Shown: positions 17,692-27,477 of the stretch, piece by piece
How the letters are laid out: every line of letters starts with the position of its first letter
Position numbering within the stretch: the stretch's first letter is position 1
Source: an uncultured Clostridia bacterium
GTDB lineage: Bacteria; Bacillota; Clostridia; Oscillospirales; Acutalibacteraceae
Direction: 5' to 3'
DNA length: 56,905 nucleotides
NCBI GenBank assembly: GCA_947626485.1
Contig: CANQSG010000002.1
Location: forward strand, 1-56,905
Program-made: the position numbers and the translations under genes
The notes under the pieces: model-generated
What the model was told of the DNA's origin: nothing
The model's database searches: none
The model's input: only the letters and a program-made list of their open reading frames with translations

Positions 17692-19368
17692 TCAGTTTCC
17701 CTCTTTCTTGCAAAGTGCGTCATAATAGGCTTCGGCGTCGCGCAGCCGCTGCAAGCACCGTTCCGTCCCGAGGCAGCGCATGATGCTGCACAGGTCGGGC
17801 GTGTTCTGCCGCCCCGTCAGAGCGACGCGGATCACGGTGCTGATATCGCCCGCGTGGCCCTTGTAGGCGGCGGGGTCGGCTTTGTAGAGCTTCGTCTCGG
17901 GCGCGAAGCCGAGCGCGGGGCAGATCGACTGAATTTTCGCAAACCACGCCTGCCGGTCGTCCGCCGGGTCGTAGAGCGGGGCGTAGGCGCGCAGCGCCGC
18001 GGCGGCGTCGGCGGGGGAAAGCTGAGGCGGCAGGTCGTAGCAGGGGGTGTAGAGTTCGTCGTAAAAATAGGCGGCGTAGCGCTTCGCCTCGTCCCAGCGG
18101 GCGATGTCCTTGCGGGGCTTCGGCACGTCGCGGTCGATGGCGAAAACGGCGCGGGTATAGGCGGGGTCGGCCGTTAAGATCGCGTAAAAATCGGGGTCGA
18201 ATTCCTTCGCCCAGGCCGTCAGCTTGTCGTAAACCTGCGCCGAGGAAAGGCGGGACAGCCGGTTTTTGCTGACGTCGAGCAGCTTCTGCGCATCGAAGAG
18301 CGCCCCCGAAAGGCTCATCTTTTTCAGGTTAAACGGGAATTGCGCGCGGTCGGCGTCGGGGTTGGCGCGCCGCCAGTCCTCGTAATTCGAGGAGGCGACG
18401 GTCATCAGGTATTCGAGCACGCTGTCGGCCTCGAAGCCCTGCTCGGCGAAATACCGCACGGCGGCCTCGGGATCCTTGCGCTTGGAAATTTTGCGCTTCG
18501 CGCCCCCGTCCAGCTTCAAAATCGGGGCGACGTGGGCGTATTTCGGCGGCTTGAAGCCGAGCAGCCGGAAGAGCTGCAAATGCTTCGGCGTGGAGGAGAT
18601 CCACTCGTCGCCGCGCAGGACGAGGGTCGTGCGCATTAAATGATCGTCGACCGCGTGGGCGAAATGGTAGGTGGGGATGCCGTCGGATTTCAGCAGGACA
18701 AAGTCCTCGTCGTTCTCCGGCAGCTCGATCTTGCCCTTGATCGCGTCGTCGAAGGCGACCCGTTTGTCAGCCGAGCCGTCGGCGCGCAGCCGGATAACGA
18801 AGGGCTGCTTTTGCGCGATGCGTTCGGCGGCCTGCTCGACGGTGATGTCGCGGCAGCGCGCCCAGCGCCCGCGGTAACCGGTCTGCTCCCCCGCCTGCTC
18901 CTGCTGCCTGCGGGTCTCGTCGAGCTCCTCGGCGGTGCAGAAGCAGGGGTAAGCGAGCCCCTGCTCGAGCAGGAACTTCGCGTAGGTCTGGTAAATTTCG
19001 GCGCGCTCGCTCTGGCGATAGGGGCCGTAGTCCCCGACCTGCCCGGCGGGGGTGAAGCCCTCGTCGATGCGGATGCCGAAGCGGTCGAGCCCGCCGATGA
19101 TGTCCTCGACGCCGCCGGCGACCTCGCGCTTGCGGTCGGTGTCCTCGATGCGGGTGTAAAACAGGCCGCCCGTCGCGTCGGCCGCCATTCGGTCGATCAA
19201 CGCCATAAACAGCACGCCGAGGTGCAGATACCCCGTCGGGCTCGGGGCGATGCGCACGACCCGCGCGCCGGCGGGCAGCTGCCGCGGGGGATACAAGGCC
19301 TCGTAGTCGGCGGGCGTTTTCGTGATGTGGGGCAGGAGCAGCTGCGCCATGCGGCGGGATTCGTTCAT
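17692..19368 (-). CDS. gltX: Glutamate--tRNA ligase
   Basis: GluRS charges tRNA-Glu. The 558-residue product has APSPTGYLHLG near 42-52 (HIGH variant HLGV), FYTRIEDTDRKREV near 69-82 and the KMSKS variant KISKRKDPE near 296-304. The C-terminal helical anticodon-binding domain is followed by CLGTERCLQRL. It is longer than the usual 480-residue GluRS, as in many clostridial homologues. The start ATG follows GAGGAAG. It lies between nrdR (29 bp upstream) and glnS (2 bp downstream). Confidence 0.94.
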   Translation of the reverse strand: MNESRRMAQLLLPHITKTPADYEALYPPRQLPAGARVVRIAPSPTGYLHLGVLFMALIDRMAADATGGLFYTRIEDTDRKREVAGGVEDIIGGLDRFGIRIDEGFTPAGQVGDYGPYRQSERAEIYQTYAKFLLEQGLAYPCFCTAEELDETRRQQEQAGEQTGYRGRWARCRDITVEQAAERIAQKQPFVIRLRADGSADKRVAFDDAIKGKIELPENDEDFVLLKSDGIPTYHFAHAVDDHLMRTTLVLRGDEWISSTPKHLQLFRLLGFKPPKYAHVAPILKLDGGAKRKISKRKDPEAAVRYFAEQGFEADSVLEYLMTVASSNYEDWRRANPDADRAQFPFNLKKMSLSGALFDAQKLLDVSKNRLSRLSSAQVYDKLTAWAKEFDPDFYAILTADPAYTRAVFAIDRDVPKPRKDIARWDEAKRYAAYFYDELYTPCYDLPPQLSPADAAAALRAYAPLYDPADDRQAWFAKIQSICPALGFAPETKLYKADPAAYKGHAGDISTVIRVALTGRQNTPDLCSIMRCLGTERCLQRLRDAEAYYDALCKKEGN

Positions 19369-19397
19369 AGGGCTTCCTCCGGTTTCGCGCCGCCCGA

Positions 19398-19853
19398 TCA
19401 GTTCTTTTCGAGCAGCTTTGTCAGCTCGGTCATGAAGGTGTTGATGTCCTTGAATTGGCGGTAGACCGAGGCAAAGCGGACGTAGGCGACCTCGTCGACG
19501 TCCTTGAGTTTTTCCATGACTAACTCCCCGATCTTCGTCGAGGTGATCTCCCGGTCGAGCGAGTTCTGGAGCACAAGCTCGATCTCGTCGATCATGCGGT
19601 CGAGCTCGTCGACCGAAACGGGGCGCTTCTCGCAGGCGCGCAGCATTCCGTTCATGAGCTTGTCCCGGTTGAAGACCTCGCGGGACTTGTCCTTCTTGAT
19701 GACGATGATGGGCAGGCTTTCGATCATTTCATAGGTCGTGAAGCGCTTGCCGCATTGCAGGCATTCGCGCCGGCGGCGAATGCGTTCGCCCTCGTCGGTC
19801 GGCCGGGAATCGATCACGCGGCTTTCTTCAAAGGCGCAGAAGGGGCATTTCAT
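19398..19853 (-). CDS. nrdR: Transcriptional repressor NrdR
   Basis: NrdR represses ribonucleotide reductase genes when bound to ATP/dATP. The 151-residue product has an N-terminal zinc ribbon (MKCPFC..., second CxxC in ECLQCGKRFTTYE) and an ATP-cone domain (LPIIVIKKDKSREVFNRDKL onward). I chose the ATG at 19853, with AAGGTGG nine bases upstream, because the 40 extra residues of the longer frame do not resemble the family. No ribonucleotide reductase gene or obvious NrdR box pair is in the window. Confidence 0.95.
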   Translation of the reverse strand: MKCPFCAFEESRVIDSRPTDEGERIRRRRECLQCGKRFTTYEMIESLPIIVIKKDKSREVFNRDKLMNGMLRACEKRPVSVDELDRMIDEIELVLQNSLDREITSTKIGELVMEKLKDVDEVAYVRFASVYRQFKDINTFMTELTKLLEKN

Positions 19854-19976
19854 GTGCACAAACCACCTTTTGCAGGATTGTAATGATTGATATGGATAAA
19901 ACCGGTCGGGCGCTTTCTCCCCGGTCGAATCTTCCGCCCCGCCGCCGCGCACGGCGCCGCAGGGGAATTCCATTTT

Positions 19977-20005
19977 AGTTTACCATATTTTCACACGAAA
20001 TACAA
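19977..20005 (-). promoter_or_regulatory. Sigma-A promoter of the nrdR-gltX-glnS operon
   Basis: Minus strand TTGTAT (20005-20000), 17 nt and TAAACT (19982-19977), divergent from the glmS promoter about 50 bp away. Confidence 0.65.
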
Positions 20006-20054
20006 GACGGATTTTTCGCCCCGCCGAAAAGCCGCGAAGGACGGCGGGAAGGGA

Positions 20055-20083
20055 TTGCAAAATCCGGCGAGGCGGCATATAAT
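20055..20083 (+). promoter_or_regulatory. Sigma-A promoter of glmS
   Basis: TTGCAA (20055-20060), 17 nt and TATAAT (20078-20083). The start near 20090 lies about 60 nt upstream of the ribozyme cleavage site. Confidence 0.85.
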
Positions 20084-20144
20084 AGAAGGCGACGCAGACG
20101 GTTTGCCGCAAATCTGAAAGGAAGGGTCGGTCTGCGCGAAAGAC

Positions 20145-20340
20145 GAGAAGCGCCGGGACCGTAGCGGCATAGCGGTTGACGAGGATGGGGAGCATCGAAG
20201 GATTCGGCGGATGCCCCACGGCAGGCATGTCGTAAACAGACGCGCAAAAACCCGGAGAGATCCGGCAACAAAGGCGTCCTGCTATGCAAATACGGTGGCT
20301 GCAAAACGGCGACAGGCGGAGCGATCCGTCTTTTTCGGCG
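20145..20340 (+). ncRNA. glmS glucosamine-6-phosphate ribozyme
   Basis: The conserved core is easy to read: cleavage site A20149 | G20150 before GCGCC, then GGTTGACGAGGATGGGGAGC and ATCGAAGGATTCGGCGGATG, followed by the P3/P4 region. Glucosamine-6-phosphate acts as a cofactor for self-cleavage, after which the glmS mRNA is degraded. The 3' part includes a GC-rich hairpin near 20340-20375, just upstream of the glmS ribosome binding site. Confidence 0.96.
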
Positions 20341-20411
20341 TGCCCCGCTTTGCAAAATGCGCGGGGCGCGGACGCTTTTTTGTGCTGCCTTTTGAGAAAG
20401 GTAGTTTTTTT

Positions 20412-22235
20412 ATGTGTGGCATTGTAGGTTATACGGGAAACGAACCGGCAATAGATTTTCTGCTGGACGGGCTGGCGCGGCTGGAATACCGCGGGTACGA
20501 TTCGGCGGGCGTCGCCGTTTTGAACGGCGGGAACATCGCGGTGGAAAAGACGGTCGAGCGCATCGGGAGCTTAAAGCGGCAAACCCGCAACGGCCGCAGC
20601 CTGCCCGGGCGCGCGGGCATCGGGCACACCCGCTGGGCGACCCACGGCGCGCCGAGCCTCGCCAACGCCCACCCGCACCTGAGCGCGGACGGCCGCTTCG
20701 CGGTGGTGCACAACGGCATTCTCGAAAACGACGCGGCGCTGCGGCGGGAGCTGGCGGCGGAGGGAGTGGCGTTCCGCAGCGAGACCGACACCGAGATTAT
20801 CCCCCATCTCATCCGCCGTTATTACGAGGGCGACCCCGTCGCCGCGGTGGCAAAGGCGGTCGAGCGGCTGGCGGGCTCTTATGCGCTGGGCGTGCTCTGC
20901 GCCGACTGCCCCGACCGGCTGATCGCGGCGCGCCGGTTCAGCCCGCTGCTCATCGGGCTCGCCGACGGCGCGACCTATCTGGCCTCGGACGTGACGGCGC
21001 TGCTCCCCCGCACCCGACGGGTGCTCGAGCTCGCGGACGGCGAGATCGCCCTGCTGACGCCGCAGGGGGCGCGGCTGTTCGATCGGGAGGGTCGGCCGGT
21101 CGAACGGGAGGCGTCGCGGGTGACCTTTGACGTCGGGGCGGCGGAAAAGGGCGGCTGGGCGCACTTTATGCAGAAGGAGATCATGGAACAGCCGCAAGCC
21201 GTCGCGCAAACGGTGGAACGCCGGATTTCCGGCGGGGAGATCGTCTTTTCGGGTCTGCGGCTCGACGCCGCCCTGCTTTCCCGCATTCGCCGCATCGCGA
21301 TCGTCGCCTGCGGCTCGGCCTACCACGCCGGGGCGGTCGGGAAATATGTGTTTGAGGAGCTGCTTCGCATCCCGACCGAGCTCGACCTCGCCAGCGAGTT
21401 CCGCTATCGCAACCCCCTCGTCGGCGCGGACGTGCTGACCGTTGTCATCAGCCAGTCGGGCGAAACGGCCGATACGCTCGCGGCGCTGCGCGAGGCAAAG
21501 GCGCGGGGCTCGCACGTCCTGTCGATCGTCAACGTGGTCGGCAGCTCGATCGCTCGGGCGTCCGACGACGTGCTCTATACCTTTGCCGGTCCGGAAATCG
21601 CCGTCGCGACGACAAAGGGGTATTCGACCCAACTCGCCCTGCTCTACCTCTTCGCCGTCTGGGCGGCACGGCTGCTCGGTCGGCTGTCGGCGGACGAGGC
21701 CGGGCGGCTGCTCGACGCGATTCGCGCCCTGCCGCAGGCGATGGAACGGGCGCTTCGGCTCGCGCCGCAGATGGAAGACCTGGCGTCTCGCAGCCCGACC
21801 GACGGGTCGATTTTCTTCATCGGCCGCAATCTCGATTACGCGGTCGCGCAGGAGGCGGCGCTCAAGCTGAAGGAAATTTCCTATCTCCCCGCGCAGGCCT
21901 GTGCGGGCGGCGAGCTGAAGCACGGCAGCATCTCGCTCATCGAGGAGGGGCGGACGGTGATCGCGCTCGATTGCTGCGACCGCCTGTCCGATAAGCTGGC
22001 GGGCAATATCCGGGAGGTGCAGGCGCGCGGCGCCCGGGTGATCGCCTGCGTGCCGGAGGGGCGGGCGGAACCGTCGGCCGCCGACGAAACGGTTCGGGTC
22101 CCGGCGGTTCACCCGCTGCTGACGGCCTCGGTCGAGGTCATTCCCTTCCAGCTCTACGCCTATTTCGTCGCCCGCGACCGCGGCTGCGACGTCGACAAGC
22201 CCCGCAATTTGGCGAAATCGGTGACCGTCGAATAA
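20412..22235 (+). CDS. glmS: Glutamine--fructose-6-phosphate aminotransferase (isomerising)
   Basis: GlmS makes glucosamine-6-phosphate from fructose-6-phosphate and glutamine, feeding peptidoglycan synthesis. The 607-residue product starts MCGIVGYTG, so Cys2 becomes the N-terminal nucleophile of the Ntn glutaminase domain. It has HTRWATHG near 74-81 and two SIS isomerase domains (ISQSGETADTLAALREA near 347-363). It ends with the classic DKPRNLAKSVTVE. The ATG at 20412 is the only sensible start; the longer open frame runs through the ribozyme. Feedback control is by that ribozyme. Confidence 0.97.
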   Translation: MCGIVGYTGNEPAIDFLLDGLARLEYRGYDSAGVAVLNGGNIAVEKTVERIGSLKRQTRNGRSLPGRAGIGHTRWATHGAPSLANAHPHLSADGRFAVVHNGILENDAALRRELAAEGVAFRSETDTEIIPHLIRRYYEGDPVAAVAKAVERLAGSYALGVLCADCPDRLIAARRFSPLLIGLADGATYLASDVTALLPRTRRVLELADGEIALLTPQGARLFDREGRPVEREASRVTFDVGAAEKGGWAHFMQKEIMEQPQAVAQTVERRISGGEIVFSGLRLDAALLSRIRRIAIVACGSAYHAGAVGKYVFEELLRIPTELDLASEFRYRNPLVGADVLTVVISQSGETADTLAALREAKARGSHVLSIVNVVGSSIARASDDVLYTFAGPEIAVATTKGYSTQLALLYLFAVWAARLLGRLSADEAGRLLDAIRALPQAMERALRLAPQMEDLASRSPTDGSIFFIGRNLDYAVAQEAALKLKEISYLPAQACAGGELKHGSISLIEEGRTVIALDCCDRLSDKLAGNIREVQARGARVIACVPEGRAEPSAADETVRVPAVHPLLTASVEVIPFQLYAYFVARDRGCDVDKPRNLAKSVTVE

Positions 22236-22245
22236 AAAATCGAAG

Positions 22246-22279
22246 AACCGCCTTTTTTGGATAGACAAAAAGGGCGGTT
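22246..22279 (+). terminator. Possible glmS terminator hairpin overlapping the guaA promoter
   Basis: AACCGCC and GGCGGTT pair, with T and A runs extending the stem, directly after the glmS stop. The 3' T-run is weak, and the hairpin contains the -35 of the next promoter. Confidence 0.45.
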
Positions 22280-22290
22280 TCCTGTATAAT
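22262..22290 (+). promoter_or_regulatory. Sigma-A promoter of guaA
   Basis: TAGACA (22262-22267), 17 nt and TATAAT (22285-22290), about 40 nt before the guaA ATG. Confidence 0.7.
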
Positions 22291-22331
22291 AAAAAGAAAA
22301 GCCTGCGTTTTTCGGAAAGGAAGTCCCAAGC

Positions 22332-23858
<1,527 letters not shown>

Positions 23859-24041
23859 TAGCTGCTGGCTGTGATGTGCCCGAAAACCCCCTATTTATGC
23901 GGGTTTTCTGGCACCCCGCTTTTTTGAAAACCGTTTTTGCAACACTTTTGCAACAGGTTTGAAGAAAAAAGCGTTTTGCAACCGGCGGAATCGTTTCGGG
24001 TGGTTGTGGGGTGCCGGAGCAATATTGCCGATTTATCAAGC

Positions 24042-24083
24042 GAGCCATCTCTTGTTTTAGGACAAGGGGTGGCTCTGTTTTTT
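24042..24083 (+). terminator. Terminator-like hairpin in the element scar
   Basis: GAGCCA and TGGCTC close a hairpin with an inner CTTGT/ACAAG stem, followed by TGTTTTTT. Confidence 0.6.
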
Positions 24084-24123
24084 CGAAAAATTTTCGGGAG
24101 GTGACTTAAAAATGCCCGTTCAA

Positions 24124-24142
24124 TGTCCAGACATAATGAGGG
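24124..24142 (+). repeat. 19-bp direct repeat, copy 1
   Basis: TGTCCAGACATAATGAGGG occurs here and again, identical, at 24666-24684. The two copies bracket the structured leader and the truncated ParA-like start. Confidence 0.8.
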
Positions 24143-24566
24143 GCAATCACCGCTCCAAAACAAAGCGGCTCCCCTTCGGGCACTTTGACAACGGAATACA
24201 CAGACGCACAGGACGTTATTCCTGATGATAGCCACCTCAGCAGGTACGCAAAGATCCCCCGAACCGGGGCGAGCGAGAAACCCTGTTGTAACGATTGGGC
24301 TGCTCCCGTTCGGGCGATGACAGTCAGGATGACAATGATACTTCCCTACGGGGCTGGCGGAGAACCCGGCAGAGGTGAAACTCCTATGACACGGTGCAGC
24401 ACACCGCGACCTGTGCGTTTCCCGGAGGGATTCCTTCTCTCCCACAGGGGGCGTCGAGGACAAATACTGTGATGATGTTGCAGCCGGAGTAAAATCTTTT
24501 TGCTTCGGCTGGATACATAGCCGCAAATACCATGCAGCTATGAATACAAACGAAAGGAGGCAGCCT

Positions 24567-24600
24567 ATGCAAAGCTGTAAAACGATTGCCGTGTGTATGG
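24567..24600 (+). pseudogene. Remnant: first codons of a ParA-like gene
   Basis: A strong AAAGGAGG precedes an ATG whose first ten codons read MQSCKTIAVC. This resembles the start of ParA/Soj proteins of clostridial conjugative elements (pattern xxCKTIAICNQKGGVGKT), but the sequence then departs and no Walker A motif follows. The frame stays open to 25034, but most of that stretch overlaps the MazF-like gene in another frame and is not a plausible protein. I read this as the 5' stub left after a deletion. Confidence 0.35.
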
Positions 24601-24665
24601 TATTCTATCAGCGTCGCAATAAAAAATATAAAAAACAATTTCAAGACTTAAAATCAGTCTCAGTT

Positions 24666-24684
24666 TGTCCAGACATAATGAGGG
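24666..24684 (+). repeat. 19-bp direct repeat, copy 2
   Basis: Identical to 24124-24142, about 540 bp downstream of it and about 50 bp upstream of the MazF-like gene. Confidence 0.8.
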
Positions 24685-24732
24685 AACAAAATCTTCTCAA
24701 ACAAGAATTTAGATATAAAGAGGTATTTTCAG

Positions 24733-25284
24733 ATGGAACAAGAAAGAAAAATCATGCGGGGAAATATTTACATTTACGATTTCGGAAACAATCCGGGCTC
24801 CATACAATGTGGAAAGCGCCCCGTCCTTGTACTACAAGCAGACGATTTCAATGTCAAGGCGCCAACGATTATTGTTGCAGCTATCACCACCGTCATCAAA
24901 AGACGGTATCTTCCATCTCATGTTATATTGCCGGAAGGGACGGGCTTGCTTCAGGAGTCAATGGTCCTTTTAGAACAAATCAGGGCAGTCAACAAATGCG
25001 AACTGGAAAAACTTGTTGGTATGCTGACAGATGAAACAACATGGAAGTATATCAACAATTCAATCAAGAAGACCTTTGGTTTGTGGATTTACAGACCGAA
25101 TCGAACGGGAGATATTCGCTCCTTGTGTCCGAATTGCTTACGGGACTATATGAATAATGGCAGCTATATCATAAAGCGGTTAGACCCATTCTGCCCAACA
25201 AAGGGAAAGTGTGATAAATGCGATGGAATGGGCTATGATTACCTTATTTATGATCGCAGAAGAAATAGTCAAGTGTGCGATTGA
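24733..25284 (+). CDS. MazF/PemK-family toxin with a C-terminal cysteine-rich extension
   Basis: The 183-residue product has a PemK/MazF fold in its first ~115 residues: RGNIYIYDFGNNPGSIQCGKRPVLVLQ (toxin beta-strand pattern with G.xKRPVLV), then TTVIKRRYLPSHVIL and the conserved SMVLLEQIRAV. MazF enzymes are mRNA interferases. A C-terminal part (about 130-178) holds CPNCLRDYM and CDKCDGMGYDYLI, two CxxC pairs that could bind zinc. The start has AAAGAGG nine bases upstream. No antitoxin gene is adjacent. The AT-rich composition marks it as part of the acquired segment. Confidence 0.75.
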   Translation: MEQERKIMRGNIYIYDFGNNPGSIQCGKRPVLVLQADDFNVKAPTIIVAAITTVIKRRYLPSHVILPEGTGLLQESMVLLEQIRAVNKCELEKLVGMLTDETTWKYINNSIKKTFGLWIYRPNRTGDIRSLCPNCLRDYMNNGSYIIKRLDPFCPTKGKCDKCDGMGYDYLIYDRRRNSQVCD

Positions 25285-25512
25285 AAGAATCGCATATTCG
25301 TCAAAAACTGTGCCGCTAAGTATAAGGAACTTTCCGGGTATTACGAAAAAATCGCGGGGCAGCATATCGTAAGCCACACGGTATACGACACCGGCCTGCG
25401 CGAGACGGTATTCGAAAACGGCGTGCGCGTCTACGTCAACGAGACCGACCGCCCGCTCGCCACGCCGGCGGGTCAACTGGCGGCGTACGACTATCTGATT
25501 ACGGAGAAGTAA
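25285..25512 (+). pseudogene. 3' remnant of a DUF5696-type gene of a sugar ABC operon
   Basis: Directly after the toxin stop, and in the same frame, 75 open codons end at a TAA two bases before the next gene. The translation (KELSGYYEKIAGQHIVSH..., then FENGVRVYVNETD and AAYDYLITEK) resembles the C-terminus of DUF5696 proteins. These commonly precede paired carbohydrate permease genes in clostridia. The codon style is the high-GC host style from about 25340 on. The 5' nine-tenths of the gene is missing, and it has no start codon or ribosome binding site, so this is the breakpoint between acquired and native DNA. Confidence 0.65.
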
Positions 25513-25513
25513 C

Positions 25514-26413
25514 ATGAAACGAACCAAGAAAAACAGAGGCATCCGCGAGCTGAAAAGCCGGTACGGCTATCTTTTCACGACCCACTGGATCTTCGGAATC
25601 GTCGTCTTTTTCGCCCTGCCGCTCGTGCAGTCGATCATCTTCTCCTTCAGCAAGATCGAGATCATCGGCGGCGGGGTCAATATCCACCTCGTCGGGCTGG
25701 AAAATTACAAGCAGATCTTGTTTTCCGACCCGGATTACGAGACCTGGATCTCCGGCTCGCTGACGTCTTACCTCTATTCGCTGCCCCTCATCATCCTGCT
25801 GAGCATGGCGCTCGCGCTGATTTTGAATCAAAAATTCAAAGGCCGCCTCTTTTTCCGCGCGCTCTATTTCCTGCCGGTCATCATCTCGACCGGCGCGGTC
25901 ATGAACCTGATCTTCACAACCACCGGCACCGACATGGCGAACATGGGCGTTTCGGAGGCCTATTCCGCCAACATGGTAAGCGTCGACGACATCGTCAACC
26001 TGCTGGACATTCAGGGCGAGGTCGCCAATTACATCACGGTGACGATCAGCAAAATTTTCGACCTCGTCTGGAGCTGCGGCATTCAGATCGTCCTGTTTTT
26101 GGCGGGGCTGCAATCGGTTCCGGCGACGCTCTTCGAGGCGTCGCGGGTCGAGGGCGCGACAAAATGGGAGGAATTCTGGTTCATCACCTTCCCGATGCTC
26201 TCGCGGGTGACGCTGCTCGTCGCGGTATTCACGATGGTCGAGCTCATCACGAGCGAGCGCACCACCCTGATCAAACGGGTCTACGCGATGATGCGCACGG
26301 GGAATTACGACGAGACCTCCGCCATGATGTGGTTCTATTTCCTGATCTGCGGCGCGATCATGGCGTTCCTCATCTTCCTATACAACCGCTTCCTGATGAA
26401 GCGGTGGGAATGA
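25514..26413 (+). CDS. Carbohydrate ABC transporter permease (MalF/UgpA-like)
   Basis: The 299-residue product has six predicted membrane segments and the EAA loop ATLFEASRVEGATKWEEFWFITFPML at about 200-225, which docks on the ATPase. This is one of two permeases of a type I sugar importer. An insert (EAYSANMVSVDDIVNLLD) is typical of members from DUF5696 operons. It begins one base after the stop of the truncated upstream gene. No solute-binding protein or ATPase is in the window, so the transporter is probably incomplete or depends on a shared ATPase. Confidence 0.88.
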   Translation: MKRTKKNRGIRELKSRYGYLFTTHWIFGIVVFFALPLVQSIIFSFSKIEIIGGGVNIHLVGLENYKQILFSDPDYETWISGSLTSYLYSLPLIILLSMALALILNQKFKGRLFFRALYFLPVIISTGAVMNLIFTTTGTDMANMGVSEAYSANMVSVDDIVNLLDIQGEVANYITVTISKIFDLVWSCGIQIVLFLAGLQSVPATLFEASRVEGATKWEEFWFITFPMLSRVTLLVAVFTMVELITSERTTLIKRVYAMMRTGNYDETSAMMWFYFLICGAIMAFLIFLYNRFLMKRWE

Positions 26414-26453
26414 CGCGCACCGGCAGCACGAACGGAAAGGAAGAAATCGAATC

Positions 26454-27437
26454 ATGAACTATCAGATGGACGCGGTCGCCGAGCGGAAGCTGCGGCGGGT
26501 GCAAAAGAAGGGGCTGCACCTGTTCTATTCGCTGTTCCGCCTCGTCATTCTGCTTTCGATCGGGTTTATCATCATTTACCCGCTGATCTACACCGTCGTC
26601 ACCTCCCTGCAAAGCAGGTACGCCTTTTTGAACTCGACCCGCGTGTGGATCCCGACCGAATTCGCGATCGCCGAAAATTACATCGCCGCCTTCACCTCGA
26701 TGGATTATCTGCGCTCCCTCTGGTCGACCTGCAAGAACGAGCTGTTGAGCGCGGCGCTCGAGATCGCCTCCTGCGCGCTGGTCGCCTACGGGCTGGCGCG
26801 GTTTGAATTCAAATGGAAGAAGCTCTATATCGGCATTCTGTTTTTCACGATCCTCGTGCCCGATATGATGGTGCTCATCCCGCGCATGCTCAACTATTCG
26901 CACCTCGACTTTTTCGGGATCGGCGGGCTGTTCCAAAAGCTGACCGGGATCGACCTGCGGCCGAACATCATCGACACGCCCTGGGCGTTCTGGCTGCCCT
27001 CCTTCTTCGGCGTGGGGCTGCGCTCCGGCATCCTCATCTATATCTACATGCAGTTTTTCAAGGGGCTCCCGCAGGAGCTCGAGGAGGCCGCCTGGGTCGA
27101 CGGCGCTGGGCCGCTGCGCACCTTTTTGTCGATCGCGCTGCCCTCCTCCGGCGTCGTCATCCTGACCGTGACCGTCTTCGCGATGATCTGGCACTGGAAC
27201 GACTCCCTGCTGTCCGGCATGTATCTGAGCAACAGCTTCCCGCTCGCGCGGCAGGTCGCCCGCCTGCCCGAGACGCTCGGGAGCAAATACCATATCATTT
27301 TAAGCGCGCGCGACCCGCAGGGCATCGGGTATTTAATGGCGGGCTGTGTGCTCTTCATCGTGCCGATGCTCGTCGTCTACATGATCGTGCAGCGCTGGTT
27401 TATCGAGAGCATCGACCGCGTCGGCATCACGGGCTGA
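26454..27437 (+). CDS. Carbohydrate ABC transporter permease (MalG/UgpE-like)
   Basis: The 327-residue partner of the preceding permease has an N-terminal membrane segment (about 25-47), five more, and the EAA loop LPQELEEAAWVDGAGPLRTFLSIALP at about 202-227. It ends with the typical QRWFIESIDRVGITG. GAAAGGAAG precedes the ATG. It lies 40 bp after the first permease and is co-transcribed with it. The substrate is unknown; a galactoside is suggested only by the downstream GH36 fragment. Confidence 0.9.
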   Translation: MNYQMDAVAERKLRRVQKKGLHLFYSLFRLVILLSIGFIIIYPLIYTVVTSLQSRYAFLNSTRVWIPTEFAIAENYIAAFTSMDYLRSLWSTCKNELLSAALEIASCALVAYGLARFEFKWKKLYIGILFFTILVPDMMVLIPRMLNYSHLDFFGIGGLFQKLTGIDLRPNIIDTPWAFWLPSFFGVGLRSGILIYIYMQFFKGLPQELEEAAWVDGAGPLRTFLSIALPSSGVVILTVTVFAMIWHWNDSLLSGMYLSNSFPLARQVARLPETLGSKYHIILSARDPQGIGYLMAGCVLFIVPMLVVYMIVQRWFIESIDRVGITG

Positions 27438-27477
27438 GCGCGGCTCGTTCGGGGCAAAAAAGGAGAGCTTCAGTTTC

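Larger units (their letters stand above)
23859..24566 (+). other. Scar of an integrative element after guaA (non-coding leader region)
   Basis: No full gene is visible in this 0.7 kb. Early on, the minus strand encodes a short tail (FFKPVAKVLQKRF..., about 23965-23897) that could be the end of a lost integrase; this is weak. A terminator-like hairpin lies at 24042-24083. After it comes a long structured leader with several hairpins, ending at AAAGGAGG before an ATG at 24567. The arrangement looks like the leader upstream of the ParA-type gene in Tn1549-like clostridial conjugative elements (from memory, unchecked). The composition is less GC-rich than the core genes. Confidence 0.45.

Noticed and set aside
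20211..20411. Longer N-terminus of GlmS
   Set aside because: The open frame runs through the glmS ribozyme; the mature enzyme needs Cys at position 2, which only the ATG at 20412 provides.
24567..25034. The full 156-codon open frame starting MQSCKTIAVC as a real protein
   Set aside because: After the first ten codons it matches no ParA feature, and most of it overlaps the well-supported MazF-like gene in another frame.
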